DNA of 64,000 nt from Thiocapsa marina 5811 (lineage in GTDB: Bacteria > Pseudomonadota > Gammaproteobacteria > Chromatiales > Chromatiaceae). Each line of letters begins with the position of its first letter. Within the stretch, counting starts at the first letter, position 1. The DNA lies in the NCBI RefSeq assembly GCF_000223985.1, contig NZ_AFWV01000018.1, forward strand, positions 26,001 through 90,000, written 5' to 3'. A program made the position numbers and the translations under genes. This document shows, piece by piece, positions 36,726 to 46,076 of the stretch. Below the pieces are notes generated by a model. The model saw nothing but the letters and a program-made list of their open reading frames with translations, searched no databases and was not told where the DNA came from.

Positions 36726-36767
36726 AAAAAGCCCTGCCACGACAGATTACCGAGGCAGGGCTTTTTT
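36726..36767 (+). terminator. Rho-independent terminator
   Basis: AAAAAGCCCTGCC and GGCAGGGCTTTTTT form a perfect GC stem (AAGCCCTGCC/GGCAGGGCTT) with flanking A and T runs, 21 bp after the secreted-protein stop. The A-run on one side and T-run on the other let it work in both directions. Confidence 0.9.
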
Positions 36768-36877
36768 CGGGCAGGCATCGCGGCTCTGCTCGTTGTTCTC
36801 TGGCCGGCCCTTCCGGCGGACCCTGGACGGAGCCGCGCTGCGGATCGGACGGAGCGGCACCTCGTTCCAGTGGAGCA

Positions 36878-37123
36878 TAATCCTAGATCCGGCAGTTGAA
36901 CGGCCCCTGGAGTGCGTCCCGCGTGGTGTCCGGCAAGGCGCGACGAGGCGTCGTAGTGGTTCTACGACACCGAGTTGCAACGCAGTCGGGCGCCGCGCGG
37001 GGCGTGCTCCAGGGGTCGTAGCGGCCATCACCCAACAGGTGACGCGTCATTTGGCTAATCTCCTCAACGCCGTCAAACCCTTGCATGTGGTACGAAGCGG
37101 TCAACTGCCGGATCTAGGATAAT
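36878..37123. repeat. ~246-bp inverted-repeat element (MITE-like)
   Basis: Outer arms ATAATCCTAGATCCGGCAGT at 36878 and, inverted, ACTGCCGGATCTAGGATAAT at 37103-37122, continuing as TTGA/TCAA inside. Inner arms CCCCTGGAGTGCG (36904-36916) against CGTGCTCCAGGGG (37003-37015). No coding capacity. The rest of 36768-37471 also shows no credible gene; a plus-strand frame at 37133-37411 lacks any domain. Confidence 0.75.
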
Positions 37124-37471
37124 CCGCCGTGGGTGTATCCGATTCGCTTCGTCGTCCTTCCCGCCTTCGGCGTTCCCATCTTCGCCTGCGACCTGAGGAT
37201 CGGGATCGTGATCGACTGCCCGGGTTGGACCCTGCTCGCGGCACTGCGGATCATCCGAGGCCGCGGCGGGACCGTGCTCGACCCGACCATGCAGTCCGTG
37301 GGTCCTTCACCCCGCACCACAGCCACGGACGACGGGGGAAGCGGGCAACGTCGGGCGACGCGTGCCGACCTGACGGCGAGCAGGTTAAAGTACAACGCGA
37401 TAACCCCGTGAACCTTTGACCAATCCGCACCGGCGCGAGGGTGAGCGTACAGATCACGAACCGAGGCGAGC

Positions 37472-37918
37472 ATGAGCCGATTGGACACTCCAGAGAACCC
37501 TTACCTGCGCGCCTTTCGCGGCAGCTTCACCTCCGCCTTGCGCTGGCATCAGCTCGATGATCTCTGGGCGCGGATCGACGAACGCGCGGATGCGGGTTGG
37601 TTTCTCTACGCGGTCGGCGAGTCGCCGCCGACTGCGGCGACGGATGCGGCGGGCGTCAGGGCCTTCGTCGCGGAGATCGATCGGCTGCTGCGCACCGAGC
37701 ATCGCGAGGACTTTTGCGGCATCGTCTATGCCGACGATCCGCGCGAACCGACCTTCGTCAAGATCTATGATCCGAACAATCTGGGCGTGGTGTGCGGTTT
37801 CAGCGACGCCCCTCCCCTGCCCGGCTGGGTGATGAGCCTGATTCCGCCTGTCGATCTGCCGAGCACGCGCCCCCCGCCGAAGAACCGGCGGCGCTGGTGG
37901 AACCGATTGTTCGGATAG
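37472..37918 (+). CDS. Hypothetical cytoplasmic protein
   Basis: A 148-residue protein, no signal peptide. Features: LRAFRGSFTSALRWHQLDDLWARIDERADAGWFLYAVGE, a helical EIDRLLRTEHREDFCGIVYAD, then FVKIYDPNNLGVVCGFSDAPPLPGWVMSLIPP and a basic, Trp-rich tail (PPPKNRRRWWNRLFG). The pattern is that of a conserved small protein, but I do not know its family. It lies 78 bp ahead of the nuclease-argG frame on the same strand and could be co-transcribed with it. Confidence 0.7.
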   Translation: MSRLDTPENPYLRAFRGSFTSALRWHQLDDLWARIDERADAGWFLYAVGESPPTAATDAAGVRAFVAEIDRLLRTEHREDFCGIVYADDPREPTFVKIYDPNNLGVVCGFSDAPPLPGWVMSLIPPVDLPSTRPPPKNRRRWWNRLFG

Positions 37919-37996
37919 GCGAAGCTCGGATCCGAGTGGAACGCCGATTCGGCATCGCCCGTCGGCAACGCAATCCCTGGATGGAGGCACGACACG

Positions 37997-38689
37997 ATGG
38001 ATCCGAGTCAGGCGTTCTCGATGCGTGTGGACGATCGCGAGGCATCGAGCCCGGTCCTCGCGGCCTTGCGTCGTCACCCGGAATTCCAAATCCAGGTCGA
38101 GCGCCTTCCGGTCGGCGACTACCTGATCGACGACAGCCTGCTCTTCGAGCGCAAGACGTTGATGGATCTCGCGGCTTCGATCAAGGACGGGCGTCTCTTC
38201 GCACAGGCCGAACGTCTGGCGAGTGCCGGGCCGCGCGGTGCGCTGATCCTCGAAGGGACCGCGAAGGATCTGACCGAGAGCCGCATGCGGCGCGAGGCGA
38301 TCCAGGGCGCGCTCGTGACACTGACGTTGTTCTTCGGTCTGCCGCTGCTGCGCGCTCGGGATCCGGATGAATCCGCCCGGCTGATGCTCTTCGCGGCACG
38401 TCAGCACAGGTCGTTCGCCCGGGGCGCAATCCCGCGACACGGCAAGCGGCCACGCGGGAAGGCGCGTCTCCAGAGCCATATCCTGCAAGGGCTGCCGCGG
38501 ATCGGACCCGAGCGGGCGAAACGACTGATCGAGCACTTCGGCAGCATCGAGGCCGTGATCGCCGCGGATGCCGAGGCATTGACCGCGGTGCCCGGCATCG
38601 GCGATGCGGTCGCCGAGTCGATCCGCTGGGCGGTGCGTGAAATCCCCACCGGTATATACTCACCGACTTTTCCGAGTTGGAGCAGAACG
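37997..38689 (+). CDS. ERCC4/XPF-type nuclease with helix-hairpin-helix, in frame with argG
   Basis: 231 codons encode an ERCC4 nuclease domain (~5-130: [54 protein letters not shown]) carrying the metal-binding D...ERKxxxD motif, followed by two helix-hairpin-helix units (~160-215: [47 protein letters not shown]). XPF/Hef-family enzymes cut branched or flapped DNA. There is no stop codon: the frame passes straight into argG through [18 protein letters not shown]. It may be made as a fusion, or argG may start internally. The domain identity is firm; the protein boundary is not. Confidence 0.8.
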
Positions 38690-39909
<1,220 letters not shown>

Positions 39910-39913
<4 letters not shown>

Positions 39914-40004
39914 ACGGCTGCTAAACCGCGTCCGAGGCGATCTGCTAGGCCGGAGACGATTCCGACCGCGTCGCCGTCCATTGCGTTGGCGCGACGCGGT
40001 TTAG
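39910..40004. repeat. Repeat module after argG with duplicated left end
   Basis: Module 39921-40004 (CTAAACCGCGTCC to CGACGCGGTTTAG) preceded by an 11-bp direct copy of its tip (CTGCTAAACGG/CTGCTAAACCG). The TAA of the extra copy ends argG. A 35-bp AT-richer stretch (40005-40039) separates it from the insertion element. Confidence 0.85.
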
Positions 40005-40039
40005 GACAAAAAAGCGTTTCGGGAGAGGTGTTTTTGAAT

Positions 40040-42157
40040 CCTAACCCATCTTTAACACGGTCGGGTCCGATTTCCTGTCCGCAGGCCGCCCATGCCATTG
40101 ATTCATATGTACACGGCAACCTCGCCGTGAAAAGTAGTGCCATATTATTTCGGCCTGCCACTAGGCAGCCGGCAGCGCATGGGCTAGCGTGTGGGCATGT
40201 ACATCCGGCGCACCCATACCCGCAACACCGCCACCGGCGAGCGCTACCACACCCACCGGCTGGTGCGCTCCACGCGCGTCGGCGGCAAGGTCCGGCAGAT
40301 CACGCTCCTGAACCTCGGGCGCCATTTCGCGGTGCCGCCGGCCGAGTGGCCGACGCTGTGCGTGCGCCTGGAGGAGTTGCTCGGCGGGCAGGGCGTGCTG
40401 CTGGAGGTTGAGCTCTCGGCTGAGCTGGAGCGCATGGCGCAGCGCCTCGGCGCCCAACTGCTGGCGCGGCAGCCGGTCACGACTCCCGCTGCGTCGCCGA
40501 CACCCGAAGCGCCCGTACCGGACGCGGCGCCGGCCCCGGCGGCACCCGCCGAGGTCGACACCATCGAGGTGGACTCGCTGATCTTCAGCCGCCCGCGCTC
40601 GGTCGGGGTGGAGTCGGTGGGGCTGTGGGCGATGGCGCAGCTGGAGTTCGCCACCCTGCTCGAGAGCTTGGGCCTGAACGCGCCCGAGCGCACCGCGATC
40701 CTCGGGGCGATCATCGCCCGCATGGCCGCGCCGGGCTCCGAGCGTGCCACCCGGCGCTGGTTGGTCGAGACCAGCGGGTTGGGCGAGTTGCTGGACGTCG
40801 ACTTCGAGGCCATGAACCTGATGCGGTTCTATCGTGCCTCCGATGCCCTGCTGCGCCACCGTGCCGCCATCGAGCAGACGCTGTTCGCCCGGGTCAGTGA
40901 ATTCTTCGGGTTGGACTGGACGGTCACGCTCTACGATCTGACCAACACCTTCTTCGAAGGCGAGGCGGCGGCCAATCCCCGGGCCAAGCACGGCCATTCC
41001 AAGGAGAAACGCAGCGACTGCCCGCTCGTAACCCTGGGCCTGGTCCTCGACAGCAGCGGCTTTGTGCGCCGCTCCGAGGTCTTCGACGGCAACGTGGTCG
41101 AGGGCGCGACCTTGGAGGGCATGCTCGTCGGCTTGGGCGCCCCCGCGGGCGCCCTGGTGGTGATGGACCGCGGTATCGCCACCGAGGAGAACGTGGTGTG
41201 GCTGCGCGCGCAGGGCTATCGCTATCTGGTGGTGAGCCGGGAGCGGCAACGCCAATTCGATGCGGACGCGGCGATCGCGATCCAGACCGCCGGCGGGGAT
41301 CCCATCGCCGTGCAGCGCGTCCTCGACGCCGAGGGCGAGGAGGTTCGCCTCTACTGTTACTCCGAGCGCCGGGCACACAAGGAAGAAGGCATCGCCGAGC
41401 GGTTCTGCACCCGTTTCGAGGCGGCCCTGCAGGCCCTGCACGAGGGACTGGCGCGCCCGCGCACCACCAAGCGCATCGCCAAGCTGTGGGAACGTATCGG
41501 GCGGTTGAAGGAGAAGAGTCACGGCGTCGCGCAGCACTACAGCATCACCGTCGAGCCGGATGCCGGCGGGGTCAACGCCCAAGCCATCCGCTGGGAACGC
41601 CGACCGGTCGACGGCACCTTGGTCACGCACCCCGGGGTCTATTGCCTGCGCACCAACGAGCTGACCTGGGAGTCGGAGCAGCTGTGGCGCACCTACGTCA
41701 TGCTCACCGACCTGGAGGCGGTGTTCCGCTCCTTAAAATCGGAGTTGGGTCTGCGCCCGGTCTACCATCAGACCGCGGAGCGGGCCGAGGGACACTTGTT
41801 CATCACCGTGCTGGCCTATCAGTTCGTCCAGATCATCCGGCGGCGCCTGCAGGCGCACGGCATCACCGACCGGTGGTCCAGTCTGCGTGCGATCCTCGCC
41901 GGCCAATGCCGGGTGACCGCCACCTTCCGCCGTCCCGACGGGCGTGCCCTACATGTGCGCAAGGCCACCCAACCGGAACCGGCGCAGCTGGCGATCATCC
42001 GGGCCCTCGGCAGCGACCCCACCCCGGGAGGTGTGCATAAAATGATTGTTTGATCCCTCATCCCGAAGAATGGCATGTTTGTAGTGCCACTCGCCCACTT
42101 CGTTCGGCGTAAGCCAATGAAAGGAAAGGGAGCTTTGGGTGGGGTGTTAAACTTAGG
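40040..42157 (+). mobile_element. IS1634-like insertion sequence (ends approximate)
   Basis: The element is defined by its transposase. Ends are proposed where CCTAAcccatcTTTAACAC (from 40040) faces an inverted CCTAA-g-TTTAACAC (ending 42157); the match is gapped. Other inverted candidates are CATGCCATT at 40091 and AATGGCATG at 42069. No convincing target duplication is seen. The right end as drawn abuts a repeat module exactly, suggesting insertion between two modules. Confidence 0.5.
40197..42053 (+). CDS. IS1634/IS4-superfamily DDE transposase
   Basis: A 618-residue transposase. The N-terminus (MYIRRTHTRNTATGERYHTHRLVRSTRVGGKVRQITLLNLGRH) is the IS1634 pattern. The RNase-H-like core shows the first Asp in TVTLYDLTNTFFEGEA, the second in GALVVMDRGIATEENVVWL, and the Y-x2-R-x3-E region near RTYVMLTDLEAVFRSLKSELGLRPVYHQTAERAEGHL. 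An Ala/Pro-rich linker lies near residues 100-120. The frame is intact and full length, so the element could be active. Confidence 0.93.
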   Translation: MYIRRTHTRNTATGERYHTHRLVRSTRVGGKVRQITLLNLGRHFAVPPAEWPTLCVRLEELLGGQGVLLEVELSAELERMAQRLGAQLLARQPVTTPAASPTPEAPVPDAAPAPAAPAEVDTIEVDSLIFSRPRSVGVESVGLWAMAQLEFATLLESLGLNAPERTAILGAIIARMAAPGSERATRRWLVETSGLGELLDVDFEAMNLMRFYRASDALLRHRAAIEQTLFARVSEFFGLDWTVTLYDLTNTFFEGEAAANPRAKHGHSKEKRSDCPLVTLGLVLDSSGFVRRSEVFDGNVVEGATLEGMLVGLGAPAGALVVMDRGIATEENVVWLRAQGYRYLVVSRERQRQFDADAAIAIQTAGGDPIAVQRVLDAEGEEVRLYCYSERRAHKEEGIAERFCTRFEAALQALHEGLARPRTTKRIAKLWERIGRLKEKSHGVAQHYSITVEPDAGGVNAQAIRWERRPVDGTLVTHPGVYCLRTNELTWESEQLWRTYVMLTDLEAVFRSLKSELGLRPVYHQTAERAEGHLFITVLAYQFVQIIRRRLQAHGITDRWSSLRAILAGQCRVTATFRRPDGRALHVRKATQPEPAQLAIIRALGSDPTPGGVHKMIV

Positions 42158-42265
42158 CTAAAGCGCGTCCGATGATGCCTTGCGTCGATGCACCGCGAAT
42201 CGCGTCTCCATCCGACATGGCGGAGGCACTCGGGACGCGCTTTAGCGCGCTTTAGCGCGCTTTAG
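42158..42265. repeat. Repeat module variant with triplicated right tip
   Basis: Module 42158-42245 with ends CTAAAGCGCGTCC and GGGACGCGCTTTAG, a family variant with AAGCGCG in both arms. Its tip GCGCTTTAGC is present three times in tandem (10-bp period) to 42265. The last copy supplies the TAA stop of the sugar dehydrogenase. Confidence 0.82.
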
Positions 42266-43422
42266 CGGGGCAGGATCCGCAGCAAAGACCCTTCTCCCGA
42301 GTCGATCAGCACATAGAGATACCCGTCCGGCCCCTGCCGGACGTCCCTGACGCGATTGCCGATGGTGAGCTTTTCCTCGTCGACGACCCGCGCGCCGTCC
42401 AAGAGGATGCGCCGCACCTCGCCGAAAACCAGGGCGCCGCTGAAGAGGTTGCCTTGCCAGCCGGGATAGCGACCGCCGGTGTAGAAGGCGAGACCGCTCG
42501 GGGCCTTGGAGGGTGTCCAGTTGATCAGCGGGTCGACCATCCCGGGGCGACTGGTCTCTTCGGAGACGCGCCCCCCCCGATATTCCATGCTGTAGGTGAC
42601 CTCGGGCCAGCCGTAGTTCTTGCCGGGCTCGATCAGGTTGAGCTCGTCTCCGCCCCGGGCGCCGTGCTCGGTCGCCCAGACACGTCCGCTTGCGGGATCC
42701 AGGGCGAGGCCTTGGATGTTGCGGTGTCCGTAGCTGTAGATCTCGGCACGCGCGCCCTTTCGATCGACGAAGGGGTTATCGGGATGAGCGCCTCCGTCTT
42801 CGGTCAATCTCAGAATCTTGCCGAAGTGCGTCTCCGGACGCTGGGCTTGGTCGCGGATGTTGCCGCCCGCGAAAGAGACCGGGGGGTTGCCGCCGTCGCC
42901 GATACTCATCAGCAGACTCTTGTCCGGAAGCCAAAGCAGGCGCGAGCCGAAGTGTTGTCCGCCGCTCTTCACGTCGGCGTTCTCGAAGATGATCTCGACG
43001 CCCCGAAGCCGATCCGCTTCGAGCCGCCCGCGTGCGAGTGCGGTTCGATTGGCGTTCGGGGTTCCGGTCGCAAAGGTGAAGTAGACCAACCGGTTGCGCT
43101 CGAAATCCGGATGCGGGGCGACATCCAGCAGCCCGCCTTGGCCGTGGGACAACACCGCAGGCAATCCGGCGACGGGCTCGGGCACCAGGGCGCCGTCGCG
43201 CAGGATTCGCAGTCGTCCCGGGCGCTCGGTGATCAGCGCCGACCCGTCCGGGAGCCAGGCGATGGACCAGGGATGCTCCAGTCCGTCCACCACCACATCG
43301 CTGCCCCACCCCTCCGCCTCGGGCACATCCCCGGTAGGCTGGACCGGGCCTTCGACCGGCGCGCAATGGGCGAGCGGAAGCCAAAGCAACCCGATGACCG
43401 CAAGGAGGCTCGGGCGGATCAC
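42262..43422 (-). CDS. PQQ-type soluble aldose dehydrogenase (YliI/sGDH-like)
   Basis: A 386-residue exported six-bladed beta-propeller oxidoreductase. Signal peptide IRPSLLAVIGLLWLPLAHC (a lipobox-like LAHC is weak). Family marks: VVVDGLEHPWSIAWLPDGSALITERPGRL, SHGQGGLLDVAPHPDF, GQHFGSRLLWLPDKSLLMSIGDGG, YSYGHRNIQGLALDPASGRVWATEHGARGGDELNLIEPGKNYGWPEVTY, the segment that holds PQQ and calcium in the E. coli aldose dehydrogenase. The start is a GTG with GGAGG, overlapping the DUF971 stop (GTGA). It oxidises sugars in the periplasm if PQQ is available; no PQQ synthesis genes are here. Confidence 0.88.
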   Translation of the reverse strand: MIRPSLLAVIGLLWLPLAHCAPVEGPVQPTGDVPEAEGWGSDVVVDGLEHPWSIAWLPDGSALITERPGRLRILRDGALVPEPVAGLPAVLSHGQGGLLDVAPHPDFERNRLVYFTFATGTPNANRTALARGRLEADRLRGVEIIFENADVKSGGQHFGSRLLWLPDKSLLMSIGDGGNPPVSFAGGNIRDQAQRPETHFGKILRLTEDGGAHPDNPFVDRKGARAEIYSYGHRNIQGLALDPASGRVWATEHGARGGDELNLIEPGKNYGWPEVTYSMEYRGGRVSEETSRPGMVDPLINWTPSKAPSGLAFYTGGRYPGWQGNLFSGALVFGEVRRILLDGARVVDEEKLTIGNRVRDVRQGPDGYLYVLIDSGEGSLLRILPR

Positions 43423-43883
43423 GGCGTCGCCTCCTCCGTGGCCTCGGCCGGACTCGCCGCAGTCCGATTGGGCAGCTCCGACGGCGCCTCGCCGCGCGCC
43501 TTCATGGTCTCGAAGGGATCCGGTGCCGTACGCTTGTAACCGGCCGCGCCGATCTTTTCCAGATAGTCGAACCAAAACGGCTGCCAGGCCCGTCCCAGTT
43601 TGTAGAGGTACTCCCAGTCATAGAGCCCGGACTTGTGCCCGTCGTCGAAGAAGATCTTCACCGCATAGCTGCCGACCTGTTGCAGGTCGGTGATATTGAC
43701 CTCTTCCTTCTTGACCTGGAGCTTCGCGGTGCTCGGCGAGTGCCCCCGGACCTCGGCGGACGGCGAATAGACCCGCAGGTACTCGCACGGCAGCCTGAAG
43801 CGTGCCCCGTCGTCGAAGGCGACCTCGAGGATACGGGACTTTTGATGCAGGTTGATTTCGGTCGGTCGGGCACGTTGATCCAT
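43419..43883 (-). CDS. DUF971 (gamma-butyrobetaine hydroxylase-like N-terminal) protein
   Basis: A 154-residue protein: RPTEINLHQKSRILEVAFDDGARFRLPCEYLRVYSPSAEVRGH and GSYAVKIFFDDGHKSGLYDWEYLYKLG are the DUF971 core, which in some proteins binds Zn/Fe-S and is found alone near Fe-S assembly genes. The C-terminal ~35 residues are Ala/Pro/Glu-rich and probably unstructured. It lies 45 bp after hemH and overlaps the sugar dehydrogenase, forming a hemH-DUF971-dehydrogenase run. Confidence 0.88.
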   Translation of the reverse strand: MDQRARPTEINLHQKSRILEVAFDDGARFRLPCEYLRVYSPSAEVRGHSPSTAKLQVKKEEVNITDLQQVGSYAVKIFFDDGHKSGLYDWEYLYKLGRAWQPFWFDYLEKIGAAGYKRTAPDPFETMKARGEAPSELPNRTAASPAEATEEATP

Positions 43884-43928
43884 GGTCCATTCCTCGCAGC
43901 TGGCGATCGTCTAGCCTAGATCCGGGCA

Positions 43929-45029
43929 TCAAGCCGCGGCCCCGAGGGCGACGGCGCGGCTGTGTCGTTCGGCCAGCGCCGCGTCGTCGGCCGCGCCCCG
44001 GGTGACCTCCGGCCAGCCCGCGGAATGTCGTTCCACGAGACCGGCCAGCATCTCGATGTGCGCGGCGTTGTCGTTCAGGCAGTGGATATAGCTGAACGTC
44101 TCGCCCCCTGCACCGAGGAAATAGCCGCGGTTCTCTTCGTCGATCTCCTCGATGGTTTCCAGGCAGTCGGCCGAGAAACCGGGCGACAAGACCTGAACCG
44201 AGCGCACGCCTTCGGCGCCCCATGCCTTCAGGGTCTCGTCCGTGTAGGGCTTGAGCCACTCTTTGAAGCCGACGCGCGACTGGAAGGTCAGCGCCCAGCG
44301 ATCCGACGGCAGGCCGAGCCGATCGGTGATCAGACGCGCGCTCTTCTGGCAATGGCAGAAATAGGGGTCGCCGTTGTCGAAATAATCCTTGGGAATCCCG
44401 TGGAAAGAAAACAGCAGGCGCTCGGGCTCGCCGCGCTCGGCCCAGTGATTTCGGATGCTCTCGACCACCGCGTCGATATAGGCCGGCTCGTCGTGGTAAT
44501 GGTTGATGAAACGCAGCTCGGGGAGCCAGCGCCAGCGCTGCAGCTCGCGCGTGACGGCATCGAACACGGAAGCGGTGGTGGATCCGGAATACTGCGGATA
44601 GAGCGGAAAGACCAAGACCCTGCGCGCGTTGGCTTGGCGCAGCTCGGCCAGGGCCGCGGGGATGGACGGGTTGCCGTAGCGCATCCCCAAGGCGACCTTC
44701 ACCGGTCCGGCGAATCGCCCGCTCAGACGGGTTTGGACCGCGGCGGCCTGGCGCCGGGCGATGCTCAGGAGCGGCGAGCCGTCCTCCTCCCACACCGCAC
44801 GATAAGCCTTTGCGGAGCGGGCGGGACGCACGCGCAGGATGACGGCGTGCAGGATCGGGAGCCAGAGCGCGCGCGGCAGCTCCACGACCCGCGGATCGGC
44901 GAGGAACTCGGCCAGATAGCGGCGCACGGCCGGCACGGTCGGCGCATCCGGGGTGCCGAGGTTGACGAGCAGGACCCCGAGGCATTCCGGGGTATCGTGG
45001 CGAAAATCAGGGGTACTTACGAACGTCAT
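43929..45029 (-). CDS. hemH: Ferrochelatase
   Basis: A 366-residue enzyme inserting Fe2+ into protoporphyrin IX, the last step of protoheme synthesis. Conserved blocks: CLGVLLVNLGTPDAPTVPAVRRYLAEFLADPRVVELP, YPQYSGSTTASVFD, the active-site His in LLFSFHGIPKDYFDNGDPYFCHCQKSARLI, FQSRVGFKEWLKPYTDETLKAWG and SPGFSADCLETIEEIDEENR with the catalytic Glu region. Slightly longer than average. Heads a short minus-strand operon. Confidence 0.95.
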   Translation of the reverse strand: MTFVSTPDFRHDTPECLGVLLVNLGTPDAPTVPAVRRYLAEFLADPRVVELPRALWLPILHAVILRVRPARSAKAYRAVWEEDGSPLLSIARRQAAAVQTRLSGRFAGPVKVALGMRYGNPSIPAALAELRQANARRVLVFPLYPQYSGSTTASVFDAVTRELQRWRWLPELRFINHYHDEPAYIDAVVESIRNHWAERGEPERLLFSFHGIPKDYFDNGDPYFCHCQKSARLITDRLGLPSDRWALTFQSRVGFKEWLKPYTDETLKAWGAEGVRSVQVLSPGFSADCLETIEEIDEENRGYFLGAGGETFSYIHCLNDNAAHIEMLAGLVERHSAGWPEVTRGAADDAALAERHSRAVALGAAA

Positions 45030-45337
45030 GACTCCGTCTCGGCTTTGGAGTGGATCCGGACATGGGCGAGCCGACGGATCTCAGGCGCGATCGCGTCCGA
45101 GCCCGGACCGGCATCCGGTTGGAGATGTCTTTGGCGAAAAGACAGGGGTATAGGCGCCGGATAGCATCGACAAGGCGCGCATGACCGACCGCCGCGGCGA
45201 GCTCGCGTCGGACAGATCGCGAAGGCCAGGCAGAGCGAGGTGAAGCCGGGTACGCCAGGCGTCGCACGGACGCCGATCGGCATCCTCGGGCCGGTGATCG
45301 ACCCGGCCGATGCCGATCGCGCGGGCATCGGGGCGGC
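45030..45337. other. 308-bp intergenic region between hemH and the hemerythrin gene
   Basis: No open frame with a recognisable domain, no repeat module and no clear terminator. It probably contains the hemH promoter. Confidence 0.45.
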
Positions 45338-45889
45338 TCAGCCCCTGGATTCGGCCGCTAGGCGCGCGTAGAGCGCTTGATACCGCAGCGGATCCAGCGT
45401 CCCGAACAGGGGATCGTCCTGAGTCGGTGCCTGCGCCTCGATCTGCGCCCAATCCTCCTCGGACAGACGTTCGAGCGCGATCGGAAACGCCTCCTCGTCC
45501 TCGAGACGCTTGTGGGCACGCAGTGTCCCGATCAGCTCGCGCCCGTGCGCCTCGACGTCTTCTCGCAGCAAGACCTCCTCGTGGAGGATGCCGTCGAGCG
45601 ATTCGCGAAAACGCTTGCTCAGCTGCCCGAGCGCCTTGTGCTGTCGCATCAAGACATCGAAGACATCATGTCGCTCGGTGCCTTTCTCCAAGACGCGCTC
45701 GAAGATGATGTCCTCGGTCGGGTGATGGACGATGTCGGAGTAGTTGTCCATGTACTCGAGCATCTCGGCCATCAGCTCGTAATCGGGCTCCGCGCCATCG
45801 TGAAAGCGATTCAGGAGGTCTTCGAACAGATCGAGCAGCCTTGCGAGACGGACGTGGTCCTCGGCGAGTCGAGTCATTACCGGGTACAT
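45338..45889 (-). CDS. Hemerythrin HHE-domain protein
   Basis: A 183-residue four-helix protein with hemerythrin-like iron ligands: EDHVRLARLLDLFEDLL, HHPTEDIIFERVLEK, MRQHKALGQLSKRF and LRAHKRLEDEEAFPIALERL. The first His-x3, HxxxE and HxxxE patterns fit a di-iron site that binds O2 or NO. The start MYPVMTRLAEDH has AGGA upstream; a longer frame upstream lacks similarity. Role in O2/NO sensing or protection is inferred from the family. Confidence 0.88.
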   Translation of the reverse strand: MYPVMTRLAEDHVRLARLLDLFEDLLNRFHDGAEPDYELMAEMLEYMDNYSDIVHHPTEDIIFERVLEKGTERHDVFDVLMRQHKALGQLSKRFRESLDGILHEEVLLREDVEAHGRELIGTLRAHKRLEDEEAFPIALERLSEEDWAQIEAQAPTQDDPLFGTLDPLRYQALYARLAAESRG

Positions 45890-46076
45890 AGGCCTTTTCC
45901 TCGTGACAGCGGTCGACGGACCGCAGTATGCCATCATCCTCATCTCGATACCGAGCACGCGCGGATTTTTCGCCGCGTTGTATGCCCCGCGCGGGACGCA
46001 TCCTGCGTTTCGCGAAGCCCGGGTGCACTCCCCTAGACCCAACGTCGTGCCGAGACGAGGCGCCGACGGATGCGGA

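Noticed and set aside
37133..37411. Plus-strand 92-codon frame
   Set aside because: Overlapping frames of equal length, no domain, directly beside a MITE-like element.
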